From contig NZ_KE340297.1 of the NCBI RefSeq assembly GCF_000413315.1, positions 344,618-408,617 of the forward strand: a stretch of DNA of 64,000 nt, written 5' to 3'. A program made the translations under genes and the position numbers. The notes beneath the pieces are model-generated. The model searched no databases and was not told where the DNA came from. It worked only from the letters and a program-made list of their open reading frames with translations. This document shows, one piece after another, positions 33,997-42,168 of this stretch. Source of the stretch: Propionibacterium sp. oral taxon 192 str. F0372 (lineage in GTDB: Bacteria; Actinomycetota; Actinomycetes; Propionibacteriales; Propionibacteriaceae). How positions within the stretch are numbered: the first letter of the stretch is position 1; every line of letters begins with the position of its first letter.

Positions 33997-34547
33997 CAGA
34001 TGATACCTTCCAATTCGTCCTCGGCAGCCCGAGCCCGAGAAAGCGCGACGCGGAAGATGAACAGCAGGGCCCACAGCAGGTAGCCCCACACGCATCTCGT
34101 CAGGTCGTAACTTGGGATGTCACGGCTCAATCCGAGATTGTTGAGTACCCAGTTGTTACCCATTGTGACTCCCACGAAATCGACGATGATCCACACGAGC
34201 ATCAGGTTCGAGACGTGGCGTGCTGCGCGCACCGTCGATTCGGCGAGCAGCCTGCTCGACAACGCGTTGCTCGCGACGATATACAGCATCCAGCAGACCA
34301 ACAGCCCGATGACAGTTGTGAGAATCGAGGTGCCCCACAGCGTCCAGGCAGCATCGGGAGCTAGCGCCTCGGGTTTGATACCCCTGCCGTCTGGCGACAT
34401 GGCCTCACCGGCGGCTACCGCGAGCTTGGTGGGCACATAGGGATCGGGTCGCAGCAGCCAACTCAGCGATTCGACGCAGTGGATCACTGCAGCAAACCCG
34501 ATGGCGATCAGGGTCAGGTTGCTCCTGGTGCGTTGCGTAGTATCCAT
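33996..34547 (-). CDS. DUF2975-family membrane protein
   Basis: The product has 183 residues with four predicted membrane helices: LIAIGFAAVIHCVESL, GTSILTTVIGLLVCWMLYIV, SNLMLVWIIVDFVGVTMG and CVWGYLLWALLFIFRVALS. It ends in a short acidic tail. The family is uncharacterised but is nearly always paired with the small XRE regulator found here. AGGAGCA lies just before the ATG. It may sense membrane state and tether or modulate the regulator. Confidence 0.82.
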   Translation of the reverse strand: MDTTQRTRSNLTLIAIGFAAVIHCVESLSWLLRPDPYVPTKLAVAAGEAMSPDGRGIKPEALAPDAAWTLWGTSILTTVIGLLVCWMLYIVASNALSSRLLAESTVRAARHVSNLMLVWIIVDFVGVTMGNNWVLNNLGLSRDIPSYDLTRCVWGYLLWALLFIFRVALSRARAAEDELEGII

Positions 34548-34557
34548 CGTTGCTCCT

Positions 34558-34620
34558 TATCGAGAGACGATATTATCGAAAATCGTTGCTAACGTTTCTC
34601 GATACTAATGCTTTTCGATA
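34558..34620 (-). promoter_or_regulatory. Four-box operator-like array upstream of the DUF2975/XRE pair
   Basis: The 63-bp AT-rich segment holds TATCGAGA (34558-34565), TATCGAAA (34574-34581), TCTCGATA (34597-34604) and TTTCGATA (34613-34620). Boxes 1 and 3, and 2 and 4, are exact inverted partners. The array begins 11 bp ahead of the start codon, overlapping the ribosome-site and promoter zone. This strongly suggests cooperative binding by a dimeric repressor, most simply the downstream XRE protein. Confidence 0.6.
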
Positions 34621-34664
34621 TGGCGCGCAAGGGTGGGCACCAAGATTTCTCGTCACCATGCGAC

Positions 34665-34695
34665 GAGGGCCAGGAGCCCTAGGCTCCCGGCCCTC
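34665..34695 (-). terminator. Terminator of gpmA
   Basis: GAGGGCC pairs with GGCCCTC and, after one mismatch, GGAGCC with GGCTCC around a CTA loop (34665-34678 with 34682-34695). It lies about 18 bp beyond the gpmA stop codon. Confidence 0.75.
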
Positions 34696-34713
34696 TTGCC
34701 AGAGTGATGAAGG

Positions 34714-35463
34714 TTACTTCTTGCCCTGCGATGCAACGGCCTTCTGGCCTGCCTCGGCTGCCTCCGGGTCGAGGTAACGCCCACCCGGAGTCACCGGACG
34801 GAAATCGTCGTCCAACTCGTAGAGCAGCGGGATGCCGGTCGGGATGTTGAGGGCGGCAATGTCGGCATCGGAGATCTGGTCTAGATGCTTGACCAGGGCA
34901 CGCAGTGAGTTGCCGTGGGCGGTCACCAAGACCACCTCCCCTGCGGCCAGATCCGGTTTGATGGCGGATTCCCAGTAGGGAAGCATGCGAGCGACGACGT
35001 CCTTGAGGCACTCGGTCACCGGGCGCTCGTCAGCGGGGATATCGGCGTAGCGGGGATCATTCCACTGGGAGTACTCGGCGTCGTGTTCCAGCACCGGCGG
35101 CGGCACGTCGTAGGAACGACGCCATGCCATGAACTGATCCTCGCCGTACTTCTCGAGGGTCTCGGCCTTGTTCAGCCCCTGAAGGCCACCATAGTGACGC
35201 TCGTTGAGCCGCCAGGAGCGCTCCACCGGAATCCAGTGGCGGTCGCAGTTGTCTAAAGCGATGTAGGCAGTGTGGATGGCGCGACGCAACAGCGAGGTGT
35301 GCAGCTTGTCGGGCAGCAAACCCTGCTCGGCAAGCAACTGGCCGCCGCGCCTAGCCTCCCCCTCGCCCTTCTCGTTGAGATCGACATCGACCCAGCCAGT
35401 GAACAGGTTCTTGGAGTTCCACTCGCTCTCGCCGTGGCGGAGCAGGATGAGCTTGTAGGTCAT
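34714..35463 (-). CDS. gpmA: 2,3-bisphosphoglycerate-dependent phosphoglycerate mutase
   Basis: The product has 249 residues, the standard length. It interconverts 3- and 2-phosphoglycerate in glycolysis. The phosphohistidine motif is [20 protein letters not shown], the second catalytic His is in [15 protein letters not shown], and [20 protein letters not shown] is the signature loop. It is monocistronic with a strong terminator. In mycobacteria this gene lies next to senX3-regX3; here about 12 kb of other genes lie between. Confidence 0.95.
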   Translation of the reverse strand: MTYKLILLRHGESEWNSKNLFTGWVDVDLNEKGEGEARRGGQLLAEQGLLPDKLHTSLLRRAIHTAYIALDNCDRHWIPVERSWRLNERHYGGLQGLNKAETLEKYGEDQFMAWRRSYDVPPPVLEHDAEYSQWNDPRYADIPADERPVTECLKDVVARMLPYWESAIKPDLAAGEVVLVTAHGNSLRALVKHLDQISDADIAALNIPTGIPLLYELDDDFRPVTPGGRYLDPEAAEAGQKAVASQGKK

Positions 35464-35577
35464 GAGTCAAGCCTAACCGGCAGGATACGGCAGGCACAGT
35501 GGCCAGGGTGCCGTTTTGCGGCGATCACCCGGCGTCTCCTCTTCTATCACCCCTGCCGCAGAACTTAGGTTGGAGTC

Positions 35578-36498
35578 ATGCGTCACGACATCCGCACGAT
35601 CACCACCGACGACCACCAGCAGCTGTTTGTCGAGCAATGGCTGCCCGACACGGAACCCACCGCGGTGGTCCACGTCATCCACGGCATGGCCGAGCATGCC
35701 GCCCGGTACGAGCATCTAGCAGAAACGCTCACCGCCCGGGGCTGGGCGGTGCGAGTCGACGACCACCGGGGGCATGGCCGCAGCGTGTCCGCCAGCGGAA
35801 CCATCGGGCATTTCGCCGACGAGGACGGCTGGGAAGTGATCATCCAAGACCAGCGTGCCCTGCTCGACGCGGACCGCAGCGACCATCCCGGGCTGCCGAT
35901 CGTCGTGGTAGGCCACAGCCTGGGAACAGCCATCGCGCGCGACGTGGCAATCCGCTGGGGTGGTGAGCTCGCGGCCCTGGTGCTCTCGGGCACTCCCGCG
36001 GGGGTGGGGCGATTGACCCCAGTGGCCCGCGCAGTAGCTAACCGGGAAGCCGCCAAAGGCCCCAGCCGACCTTCACAACGGCTGCATGATTTAGCCTTCT
36101 GGGGATTCAACAAGCCATTTCATCCGAACAGGACGGAGTTCGACTGGCTAAGCAGGGATCCTGACCAAGTCGATGCCTATGTCGCCGACCCATTATGCGG
36201 CTTCGTATCCTCCGCGGCCTTCTTCCGCGATGTGGTAACCGGCCTGGCCAGAGTGGCGGATCTGGGTCTGCTGCGCCACATTCCCGCAGACCTTCCGGTT
36301 CTGGCACAGTCGGGCGGGAAAGACCCGGCTGGAGCCAATGGCCGGGGCGCCCGTGCGGCCACGCTCGCATTGAGCGCAGCGGGTATCCGAGACGTGACCT
36401 GCGTCATCCACGAGGGCGGACGCCACGAGATCTTCAACGAGACTAATCGCGACGAAGTGATGGAGCTGACCACCGGCTGGATCGCCCGGCACTTGTGA
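35578..36498 (+). CDS. Alpha/beta hydrolase, monoacylglycerol-lipase-like
   Basis: The product has 306 residues and is cytosolic. The oxyanion segment is VVHVIHGMAEHAARYEHLAE, followed by RVDDHRGHGRS; the nucleophile elbow is VVGHSLGTAIARD. The acid and base are probably the Asp in SGGKDPAG and the His in EGGRHEIFNE. The HGMAEH and GRHE phrases are typical of the hydrolase_4 (monoglyceride lipase/lysophospholipase) group. Substrate unknown. It is divergent from gpmA. Confidence 0.85.
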   Translation: MRHDIRTITTDDHQQLFVEQWLPDTEPTAVVHVIHGMAEHAARYEHLAETLTARGWAVRVDDHRGHGRSVSASGTIGHFADEDGWEVIIQDQRALLDADRSDHPGLPIVVVGHSLGTAIARDVAIRWGGELAALVLSGTPAGVGRLTPVARAVANREAAKGPSRPSQRLHDLAFWGFNKPFHPNRTEFDWLSRDPDQVDAYVADPLCGFVSSAAFFRDVVTGLARVADLGLLRHIPADLPVLAQSGGKDPAGANGRGARAATLALSAAGIRDVTCVIHEGGRHEIFNETNRDEVMELTTGWIARHL

Positions 36499-36652
36499 GA
36501 ATAGGCCTCGGACCCGCACGAATATCCCGGAAAAGAGCGATAACCCTACCCATCCCGCGCCCACGAGATAGGGTTAAGCTCATCTTCTGGTCGCGAGGCA
36601 GGGGAAGGGCCACACGACCAGACCGACAAAATCGAGCCTACGGGAGGCTGCC

Positions 36653-39217
36653 GTGCCCATGCCCGTCAACGACTTCCGGGGAATCCCGACCGGCGATATG
36701 CCCGGCGACAGCGTGCAAATCGACCAAGGGCACGTCGACAAGGCCGAGGTCATCCTGCCGACGCTCACCAGGATGCTCTCCCCCCTGTTGGAGCACGACC
36801 CACACCGGGCGGTTGTCGCCGTGCACGGCGGGTCCGGGGTGGGGAAGTCGGAAATCGGCTCGGTACTCGGCGAACTGCTGCGTCGCGACGGAATCGGTTG
36901 CTATGTCATGTCCGGGGATAACTATCCACGGCGCATCCCCGCAGCGAACGACGCCGAACGGCTGCGCCGCTTCCGCATGGCCGGGGTGCGTGGACTGGCG
37001 GATGCAGGCCTGACCACGGTTGATATTCGGGGCGACCTAACGATGCTGCAGCAGAGCGCCGCCGACGCCGACCCTGTCGCCGTGGAGGCCTACCCTTGGC
37101 TGGCTACCTACCAAGCAGCCGGACGGGCTGCCCTGGAGGCCTACTTAGGCTCCGCGGAAGAGGTCGACTTCGGCGAGGTCAACGACATCATCGCGGCCTT
37201 CAAATCGGGGGCCGAGTTGTTGACGCTGAAACGGATGGGCCGCACAGAGGGGGATGTCTGGTACGAACCTGTCGACGTGCACGACGTGGGTGTATTGCTC
37301 ATCGAGTGGACCCACGGTAATAACCCCCTGATAAAGGGGATCGACATCCCCATTCTGCTGAACTCCACCCCGGAGGAGACCCTCGCGCACCGACGATCCC
37401 GGGCCCGCGACGGGGCCCCAGACAGTCCCTTCACCATGATGGTGCTCGGCCTGGAACAAGCGAAGCTGCACTCCCAGGCCCCCACCGCCAGGATCATCGT
37501 TTCGAAATCCGGTGAACTGCTGAGCCATGCGCAGTACCGGGCAGCAATGACCGCGTCCAGTGAACAAAATGCACGCCCGATGCTCAACCTCTACCCAGAC
37601 TCCCTGGGCGGGCACGTCCACGACGTCGTCGACTTCCTCGACCGCCCCGAACTGAGCGAAGTCTTCGGTTCGGTATACCTGCTGCCCAGCGTGTTCAACA
37701 CCGATCTCGACCGTGGTTTCTCCGTCATCGACTACGAGTTGTCCACGCGCTACGCCACCCAGGGCGACATCGACGCGCTGACCCGCAGTGTCGACCTGAA
37801 ACTGGACTTCATCCTCAACCACGCCTCGGTGCTATCCCCCCAGTTCCAGGATCTGCTGGCCAAGGGAGACGAATCGCAGTACGCGGACTTCTTCATCGAC
37901 TGGAACACGTTCTGGGACGGTCACGGCACGATGACCGAAGCCGGGTACCTCCGGCCCGATCCAGAACTGACCAAGGACATGTTCTTCCGCAAACCGGGCC
38001 TGCCACTTCTCATGGTGCCGATGCCCGACGGGACAAGGAAGCCGTACTGGAACACCTTCTACCAACAGGTGAGCTACCCCACCCCAGATGTCCAGGACCT
38101 GATGCGCGCTTGCGGTCTGCAATACGGGCTGGCCTCACTGGCTCTCGAACGGGTGAACCGGGCGTTGGCTGCCGACGGATCCCCTGCCGATGCCGACCTT
38201 GGCGAGCTGCCGTCCGCCCAGCGCGCTGCCGTCGTCGACTACTTCGAATCCCGTCGGCACTTCCTGGGACAAATGGATCTCAACATCAACTCGGCGAAGG
38301 TCTGGGAGTTCTACGCCGACACACTGACCACCTTGGCGGGGTATGGAGCCCAGATCGTGCGTCTCGATGCCTTCGCCTACGCGTCCAAGAAACCGGGGGC
38401 CAGGAATTTCCTCAACGATCCCGACACCTGGGAGCTGCTGGCGAAGGTGCGCAAGCTCGCGGATGAACGCGGCGTCAAATTGCTGCCAGAGATCCATTCC
38501 CGCTATGAGGAACGGATCCACGAGGAGATCTCGGCGAGGGGATACCTGACCTACGACTTCTTCCTGCCCGGCCTGCTCATCCACTCGCTGGCCACCAGGG
38601 ATACGGGTGTGCTCAAACGGTGGATCGGTGAACTGGTTGACAAGGACATCCGGACCATCAACATGCTCGGCTGCCATGACGGCATCCCGCTGCTTGATCT
38701 CAAGGGATTGCTGAGCGATGACGAGATCCAGCAGCTGATCGGCCTCGTTACCTCACGCGGAGGTCACGTCAAGGACTTGCACGGTGACACGACCATCTAC
38801 TACCAGGTCAACGCCACCTACTACTCTGCCCTCGGCGAGGACGACGATGCCATGGTGCTGGCACGGGCCATCCAGATGTTCGTACCGGGCAAGCCCCAGG
38901 TCTGGTACCTGGATCTGTTCGCCGGACGCAACGACCATGCCGCGGTTACTGCGGCGGGAGAAGGCGGGCACAAGGAGATCAACCGCACGAACCTGTCGGT
39001 CGCCGATATTGAGGCCGGGTTGGCGACTCCAGTCGTGCAACGGCAGCTGGAATTGTTGCGACTGCGCAGCACCCATCCGGCCTTCGGTTTCGACGCTGAG
39101 ATCAGCGTTGCCGATACCCCGAACGACGAGTTGGAGATTACTTGGTCGCGCGGGGATTCCTGGGCGAGACTACGGGCCGACCTGAACTCCAAGGAATTCG
39201 GAATCGAGACCTCCTGA
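36653..39217 (+). CDS. Fusion of a P-loop (uridine-kinase-like) kinase and a GH13_18-type sucrose/glycoside phosphorylase
   Basis: The product has 854 residues. Residues 53-66 hold a Walker A (VVAVHGGSGVGKSE) and 85-94 a MSGDNYPRR substrate loop; ILLNSTPEETLAHRRSRARD near 233-252 resembles the lid of uridine-kinase-type enzymes. From about residue 308 a GH13 barrel begins, with nucleophile Asp571 in VRLDAFAYASKK, acid/base Glu612 in LLPEIHSRY and Asp675 in MLGCHDGIP, the pattern of GH13_18 phosphorylases. These split sucrose or glucosyl-glycerate/glycerol with phosphate to glucose 1-phosphate. The kinase may phosphorylate the released acceptor or the product. GTG at 36653 follows GGGAGG by 6 nt. 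There is no frameshift at the junction. Confidence 0.8.
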   Translation: MPMPVNDFRGIPTGDMPGDSVQIDQGHVDKAEVILPTLTRMLSPLLEHDPHRAVVAVHGGSGVGKSEIGSVLGELLRRDGIGCYVMSGDNYPRRIPAANDAERLRRFRMAGVRGLADAGLTTVDIRGDLTMLQQSAADADPVAVEAYPWLATYQAAGRAALEAYLGSAEEVDFGEVNDIIAAFKSGAELLTLKRMGRTEGDVWYEPVDVHDVGVLLIEWTHGNNPLIKGIDIPILLNSTPEETLAHRRSRARDGAPDSPFTMMVLGLEQAKLHSQAPTARIIVSKSGELLSHAQYRAAMTASSEQNARPMLNLYPDSLGGHVHDVVDFLDRPELSEVFGSVYLLPSVFNTDLDRGFSVIDYELSTRYATQGDIDALTRSVDLKLDFILNHASVLSPQFQDLLAKGDESQYADFFIDWNTFWDGHGTMTEAGYLRPDPELTKDMFFRKPGLPLLMVPMPDGTRKPYWNTFYQQVSYPTPDVQDLMRACGLQYGLASLALERVNRALAADGSPADADLGELPSAQRAAVVDYFESRRHFLGQMDLNINSAKVWEFYADTLTTLAGYGAQIVRLDAFAYASKKPGARNFLNDPDTWELLAKVRKLADERGVKLLPEIHSRYEERIHEEISARGYLTYDFFLPGLLIHSLATRDTGVLKRWIGELVDKDIRTINMLGCHDGIPLLDLKGLLSDDEIQQLIGLVTSRGGHVKDLHGDTTIYYQVNATYYSALGEDDDAMVLARAIQMFVPGKPQVWYLDLFAGRNDHAAVTAAGEGGHKEINRTNLSVADIEAGLATPVVQRQLELLRLRSTHPAFGFDAEISVADTPNDELEITWSRGDSWARLRADLNSKEFGIETS

Positions 39218-39426
39218 GCCAACGCCGGGTGTCGTAGGCAATCTCTTCCTCCGGTCCGGGAAATGGCTCAGTCAAACGCCAATCAGCCTCGGTTCGGCCA
39301 CTCAGCCCCGGTTCAGATTGTGAGCACATAGCGAACGGCGGCTCTCCCCAGATGCTCGTCATCCCGCATGGTCCGGATCATGTCGTTCCCACTGCTTCGC
39401 CGGGCATACGATGGTTGAATCGAAAC

Positions 39427-40164
39427 ATGAACCAACCCATTGCAGTCGTCACCGGAGCATCAAGTGGAATCGGCGCGGCCTCGGCTCGTGCCTTGGCAGC
39501 CGACGGGTTCAGAGTCTTCTGCGCCGCCCGTCGCATCGACCGTCTGGAAGCATTGGCCGCAGAGATCGGCGGCGTCGCGGTACGCTGCGACACCACGGAT
39601 CCGGCATCAGTGCGCGGTCTCGTCGAGATCGTCGGCGAGCGTGTCGATCTCCTGCTCAACAACGCGGGCGGAGCGATCGGCGTCGATCCTATCGAGACCG
39701 CAGACCCCGACGACTGGAACCGCATGTACCAGATCAACGTTGCGGGCACGCTGCGCGTGACCCAAGGGCTGCTGCCCGCTGTGGAGGCCGCCCACGGCGC
39801 GATGGTGTTCATCACCTCGACCGCAGCGGAGACCGCCTACGAGGGCGGAGGCGGGTACTGCGGAGCGAAATCCGCGGAGCGCTACCTCGTCGGATCGTTG
39901 CGTCTCGAACTCGCCGGGCGCCCGATCCGGGTGTGCGAGATCTCCCCAGGAATGGTGCACACCGAGGAATTCTCCCTGGTGCGCCTGGGTGATCAGGCTG
40001 CTGCCGATGCCGTGTACGCAGGCGTCGATCACCCACTGCTGGCCGAAGACATCGCGGAGGCCGTGCGCTGGATCGCATCGCTTAGCGAATACGTGAACAT
40101 CGATCGCCTAGTAATCCGCCCCCGCGCCCAAGCCTCGAATTGGAAGGTTGCCCGCGACGCGTGA
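39427..40164 (+). CDS. Short-chain dehydrogenase/reductase
   Basis: The product has 245 residues. It is a classical SDR: the cofactor motif is VVTGASSGIGAASARALA, with LLLNNAGGA and the catalytic Ser in FITSTAAE and Tyr/Lys in GYCGAKSAERY. The Arg after the second strand (CAARRIDRLEAL) suggests NADP(H) preference. It resembles YdfG/serine-dehydrogenase-like enzymes acting on 3-hydroxy acids. Its stop overlaps the GTG start of the following membrane-protein gene, implying linked expression. Confidence 0.88.
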   Translation: MNQPIAVVTGASSGIGAASARALAADGFRVFCAARRIDRLEALAAEIGGVAVRCDTTDPASVRGLVEIVGERVDLLLNNAGGAIGVDPIETADPDDWNRMYQINVAGTLRVTQGLLPAVEAAHGAMVFITSTAAETAYEGGGGYCGAKSAERYLVGSLRLELAGRPIRVCEISPGMVHTEEFSLVRLGDQAAADAVYAGVDHPLLAEDIAEAVRWIASLSEYVNIDRLVIRPRAQASNWKVARDA

Positions 40165-41369
40165 ACAAGCTGAGGATTCGCACCAGTGTGGCGTTCATCG
40201 TTGCCGGGATGCTGTTGTGCGCCTGGGTTCTCCGAGCCGCAGCTGCTCCTATCCACTCACCCGCGCGCGAGCAGCGTCATATCCGCACCCTGGATCGCCA
40301 GCTCGCTCACGGCGCGGGGCTCGACATGCAAAAAATGTTCCCTGAAGGAGAGTTCTTCACTCGGGCCCTCACCGGATTGACTGCTGGGCGCCAAGCCCTC
40401 GATGGCATCGATGTCGAGCACAACACCGCGTTATTGCACGCCCAGATTGAGGCCATCAACGAGGACACGATCGCCGGGATCTTCGGTGGGGACCATCGCG
40501 GCGTGCCCCATGGTGCCTTCTACCATGGGTGGCGGTTGCAACTCTTGGTGCTGGCCGCCGAGCTCGGCGACTCCACAGACAGATCCTTGGCACACGACGA
40601 GGCCCAATCCTTGCTGGCAGCCCTTGACGATCCTCATCACGTTCCCCTGACCTCCTACCCGGGACAGGCATGGCCCTGCGACCTCATCGTCGCATGGTCG
40701 GCGGTTCACCGCGCAGATCACCTCACCGAGGTGGAGGGCCTCGATGAAGCCACCGAACGCCTACTCTCCACCATGGATTCCTGGCGTGATCCGCAGACCG
40801 GTTTGCTGGGTGAGAGGTTCACGGCCCAAAAAGTCACACGGGCAACCGGCTCAAGCCAGGCAATCATCAATACCTTCCTCCAAGACATCGACGAGAGTGT
40901 CGCCACCAGCGAATGGAAACGCTTCCGGGAACAATTTGTCACCCATACCTGGGGACTGATCGGGGTGCGCGAACATCCCCTGGGCATTGAGGGCACCGGG
41001 AATGTGGATTCGGGCCCCCTCATTGCGGGAGTCTCGCTGTCGGCCTCAGCAGTCACCATGGGAGCTGCCCGGGCCAATGGGGACGACGCATTGGCACACA
41101 GACTCAATCAGCAGGCGGAATTGCTCGGCTTACCATTACCTTGGCGGGGCAGGGGCATGCTGGACGGACGAGCCATGGTCTTCGGGGCAATGCCCGTGGG
41201 TGATGCCTTCGTCGTCGCATCTCGGACCACCAGCAGTCACACCACCATGACGACGGTCCCCTACGCGGTTCCAGGACCGGGCTGGCCCCTGTGGATCAGC
41301 CCTGGGCTCGCATTCATCGTTGCGGGAATCCTGCTCGTAGGCAGGGGACGGCGTCCCCACGTATCGTGA
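40161..41369 (+). CDS. Membrane-anchored protein of unknown function
   Basis: The product has 402 residues. The GTG at 40161 overlaps the SDR stop in GTGA. One helix at each end (TSVAFIVAGMLLCAWVLRAA and LWISPGLAFIVAGILLVGRG) brackets a domain of about 330 residues, probably outside the cell. It contains YHGWRLQLLVLAAELGD, YPGQAWPCDLIVAWSAVHRA, DPQTGLLGERF and NVDSGPLIAGVSLSASAV. The alternating helix/loop pattern with repeated aromatic and Asp residues resembles an alpha/alpha-toroid, as in glycoside hydrolases or terpene-cyclase-like proteins (for example the linalool dehydratase-isomerase family), but I cannot name a family. Confidence 0.6.
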   Translation: MNKLRIRTSVAFIVAGMLLCAWVLRAAAAPIHSPAREQRHIRTLDRQLAHGAGLDMQKMFPEGEFFTRALTGLTAGRQALDGIDVEHNTALLHAQIEAINEDTIAGIFGGDHRGVPHGAFYHGWRLQLLVLAAELGDSTDRSLAHDEAQSLLAALDDPHHVPLTSYPGQAWPCDLIVAWSAVHRADHLTEVEGLDEATERLLSTMDSWRDPQTGLLGERFTAQKVTRATGSSQAIINTFLQDIDESVATSEWKRFREQFVTHTWGLIGVREHPLGIEGTGNVDSGPLIAGVSLSASAVTMGAARANGDDALAHRLNQQAELLGLPLPWRGRGMLDGRAMVFGAMPVGDAFVVASRTTSSHTTMTTVPYAVPGPGWPLWISPGLAFIVAGILLVGRGRRPHVS

Positions 41370-41480
41370 CCAATCGCACCCAAAACAGGTAAAGAATACC
41401 CAATAGCTACGCTGCTGCAGGGAATGTCAGTGCGAGCCAATGGCACCGCAACGAACGAACACGACAAACCGGCGACGACG

Positions 41481-41514
41481 AAAGGGGCATCGCCCCGAAG
41501 GACGATACCCCTTT
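41481..41514 (-). terminator. Terminator of the transcarboxylase operon
   Basis: AAAGGGG-C-ATCG (41481-41492) pairs with CGAT-A-CCCCTTT (41503-41514) with one internal mismatch, 33 bp beyond the 1.3S gene. Read on the minus strand, the stem ends in a short T-run. Confidence 0.7.
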
Positions 41515-41546
41515 CAATGTCGTTCCCGGCAACTGTCGGGGCCGGA

Positions 41547-41912
41547 TCACTCGATGGTCAGAACCGGCTGGCCACCCTGGACGGCTTCACGGATCTCGCA
41601 CAGCAGTGCGGTGACCGTGCCTGCCTTGGGGGCAGCGATCTCGGTCTCCATCTTCATGGCCTCCAGCACTGCCACAACCTGCCCAGCCTCCACCTTGTCG
41701 CCAACGGCGACCTCATAGCGGGCGACCGAACCGGCGAGCGGAGCGGTGACATCATTTGGTCCGGCCGCACCACCGGCAGCCGAAGCGACCGGAGCGGCAA
41801 CCGCACCGGAACCGCCACCGATCACGATCGGTGCCGGGACCGGACGAACCTCCGGCTCGGTTTCCACGTCGACGACATACTCAGTGCCGTTGACGGTCAT
41901 CTTGAGACGCAT
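41547..41912 (-). CDS. Methylmalonyl-CoA carboxyltransferase 1.3S biotin-carrier subunit
   Basis: The product has 121 residues. The N-terminus (MRLKMTVNGTEYVVDVETEP) is the subunit-contact segment of 1.3S; a Gly/Ala-rich hinge leads to a biotinyl domain with the biotinylated Lys in LEAMKMETEIAAP. The biotin arm shuttles CO2 between the 12S and 5S sites. It is last in the 5S-12S-small-1.3S operon. Spacing of 29 bp from the preceding gene and a terminator just downstream mark the operon end. Confidence 0.93.
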   Translation of the reverse strand: MRLKMTVNGTEYVVDVETEPEVRPVPAPIVIGGGSGAVAAPVASAAGGAAGPNDVTAPLAGSVARYEVAVGDKVEAGQVVAVLEAMKMETEIAAPKAGTVTALLCEIREAVQGGQPVLTIE

Positions 41913-41941
41913 TTCAATTCCTCTTTCAGTTCATCAACGGG

Positions 41942-42154
41942 TCATGCCGACGGCAGGGTGTTGGTTGCCCGGCCGGCGAACTGGATGGCCTTGACCTTGC
42001 CCTTGAGACCGAGGAAGGCACAGGCGGTCGCCGCAATGACGACCAGATCCTCCTCGGGCACCGGCTGGGCTGCCTTCAGTTCGGCGAGCTCAGCCTGGAG
42101 CTTGGCCACGATCCCCGCCAGTTCCGCGGCGGACAGATTCTTCTCGTTGCTCAT
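41942..42154 (-). CDS. Small transcarboxylase-operon subunit (acyl-CoA carboxylase/decarboxylase epsilon-like)
   Basis: The product has 70 residues. The N-terminal half is a predicted amphipathic coil (AAELAGIVAKLQAELAELKA). The C-terminal VIAATACAFLGLKGKVKAIQ matches the short conserved tail found in small subunits of sodium-pump decarboxylases and related biotin enzymes. It is too short for catalysis and may help assemble the 12S and biotin subunits. It sits 14 bp from the 12S gene. Assignment rests on pattern and position. Confidence 0.6.
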   Translation of the reverse strand: MSNEKNLSAAELAGIVAKLQAELAELKAAQPVPEEDLVVIAATACAFLGLKGKVKAIQFAGRATNTLPSA

Positions 42155-42168
42155 TTCACTCCTACCGA

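Noticed and set aside
22261-34713. Prophage or integrative element
   Set aside because: No integrase, transposase, phage structural gene, flanking direct repeat or tRNA target was found.
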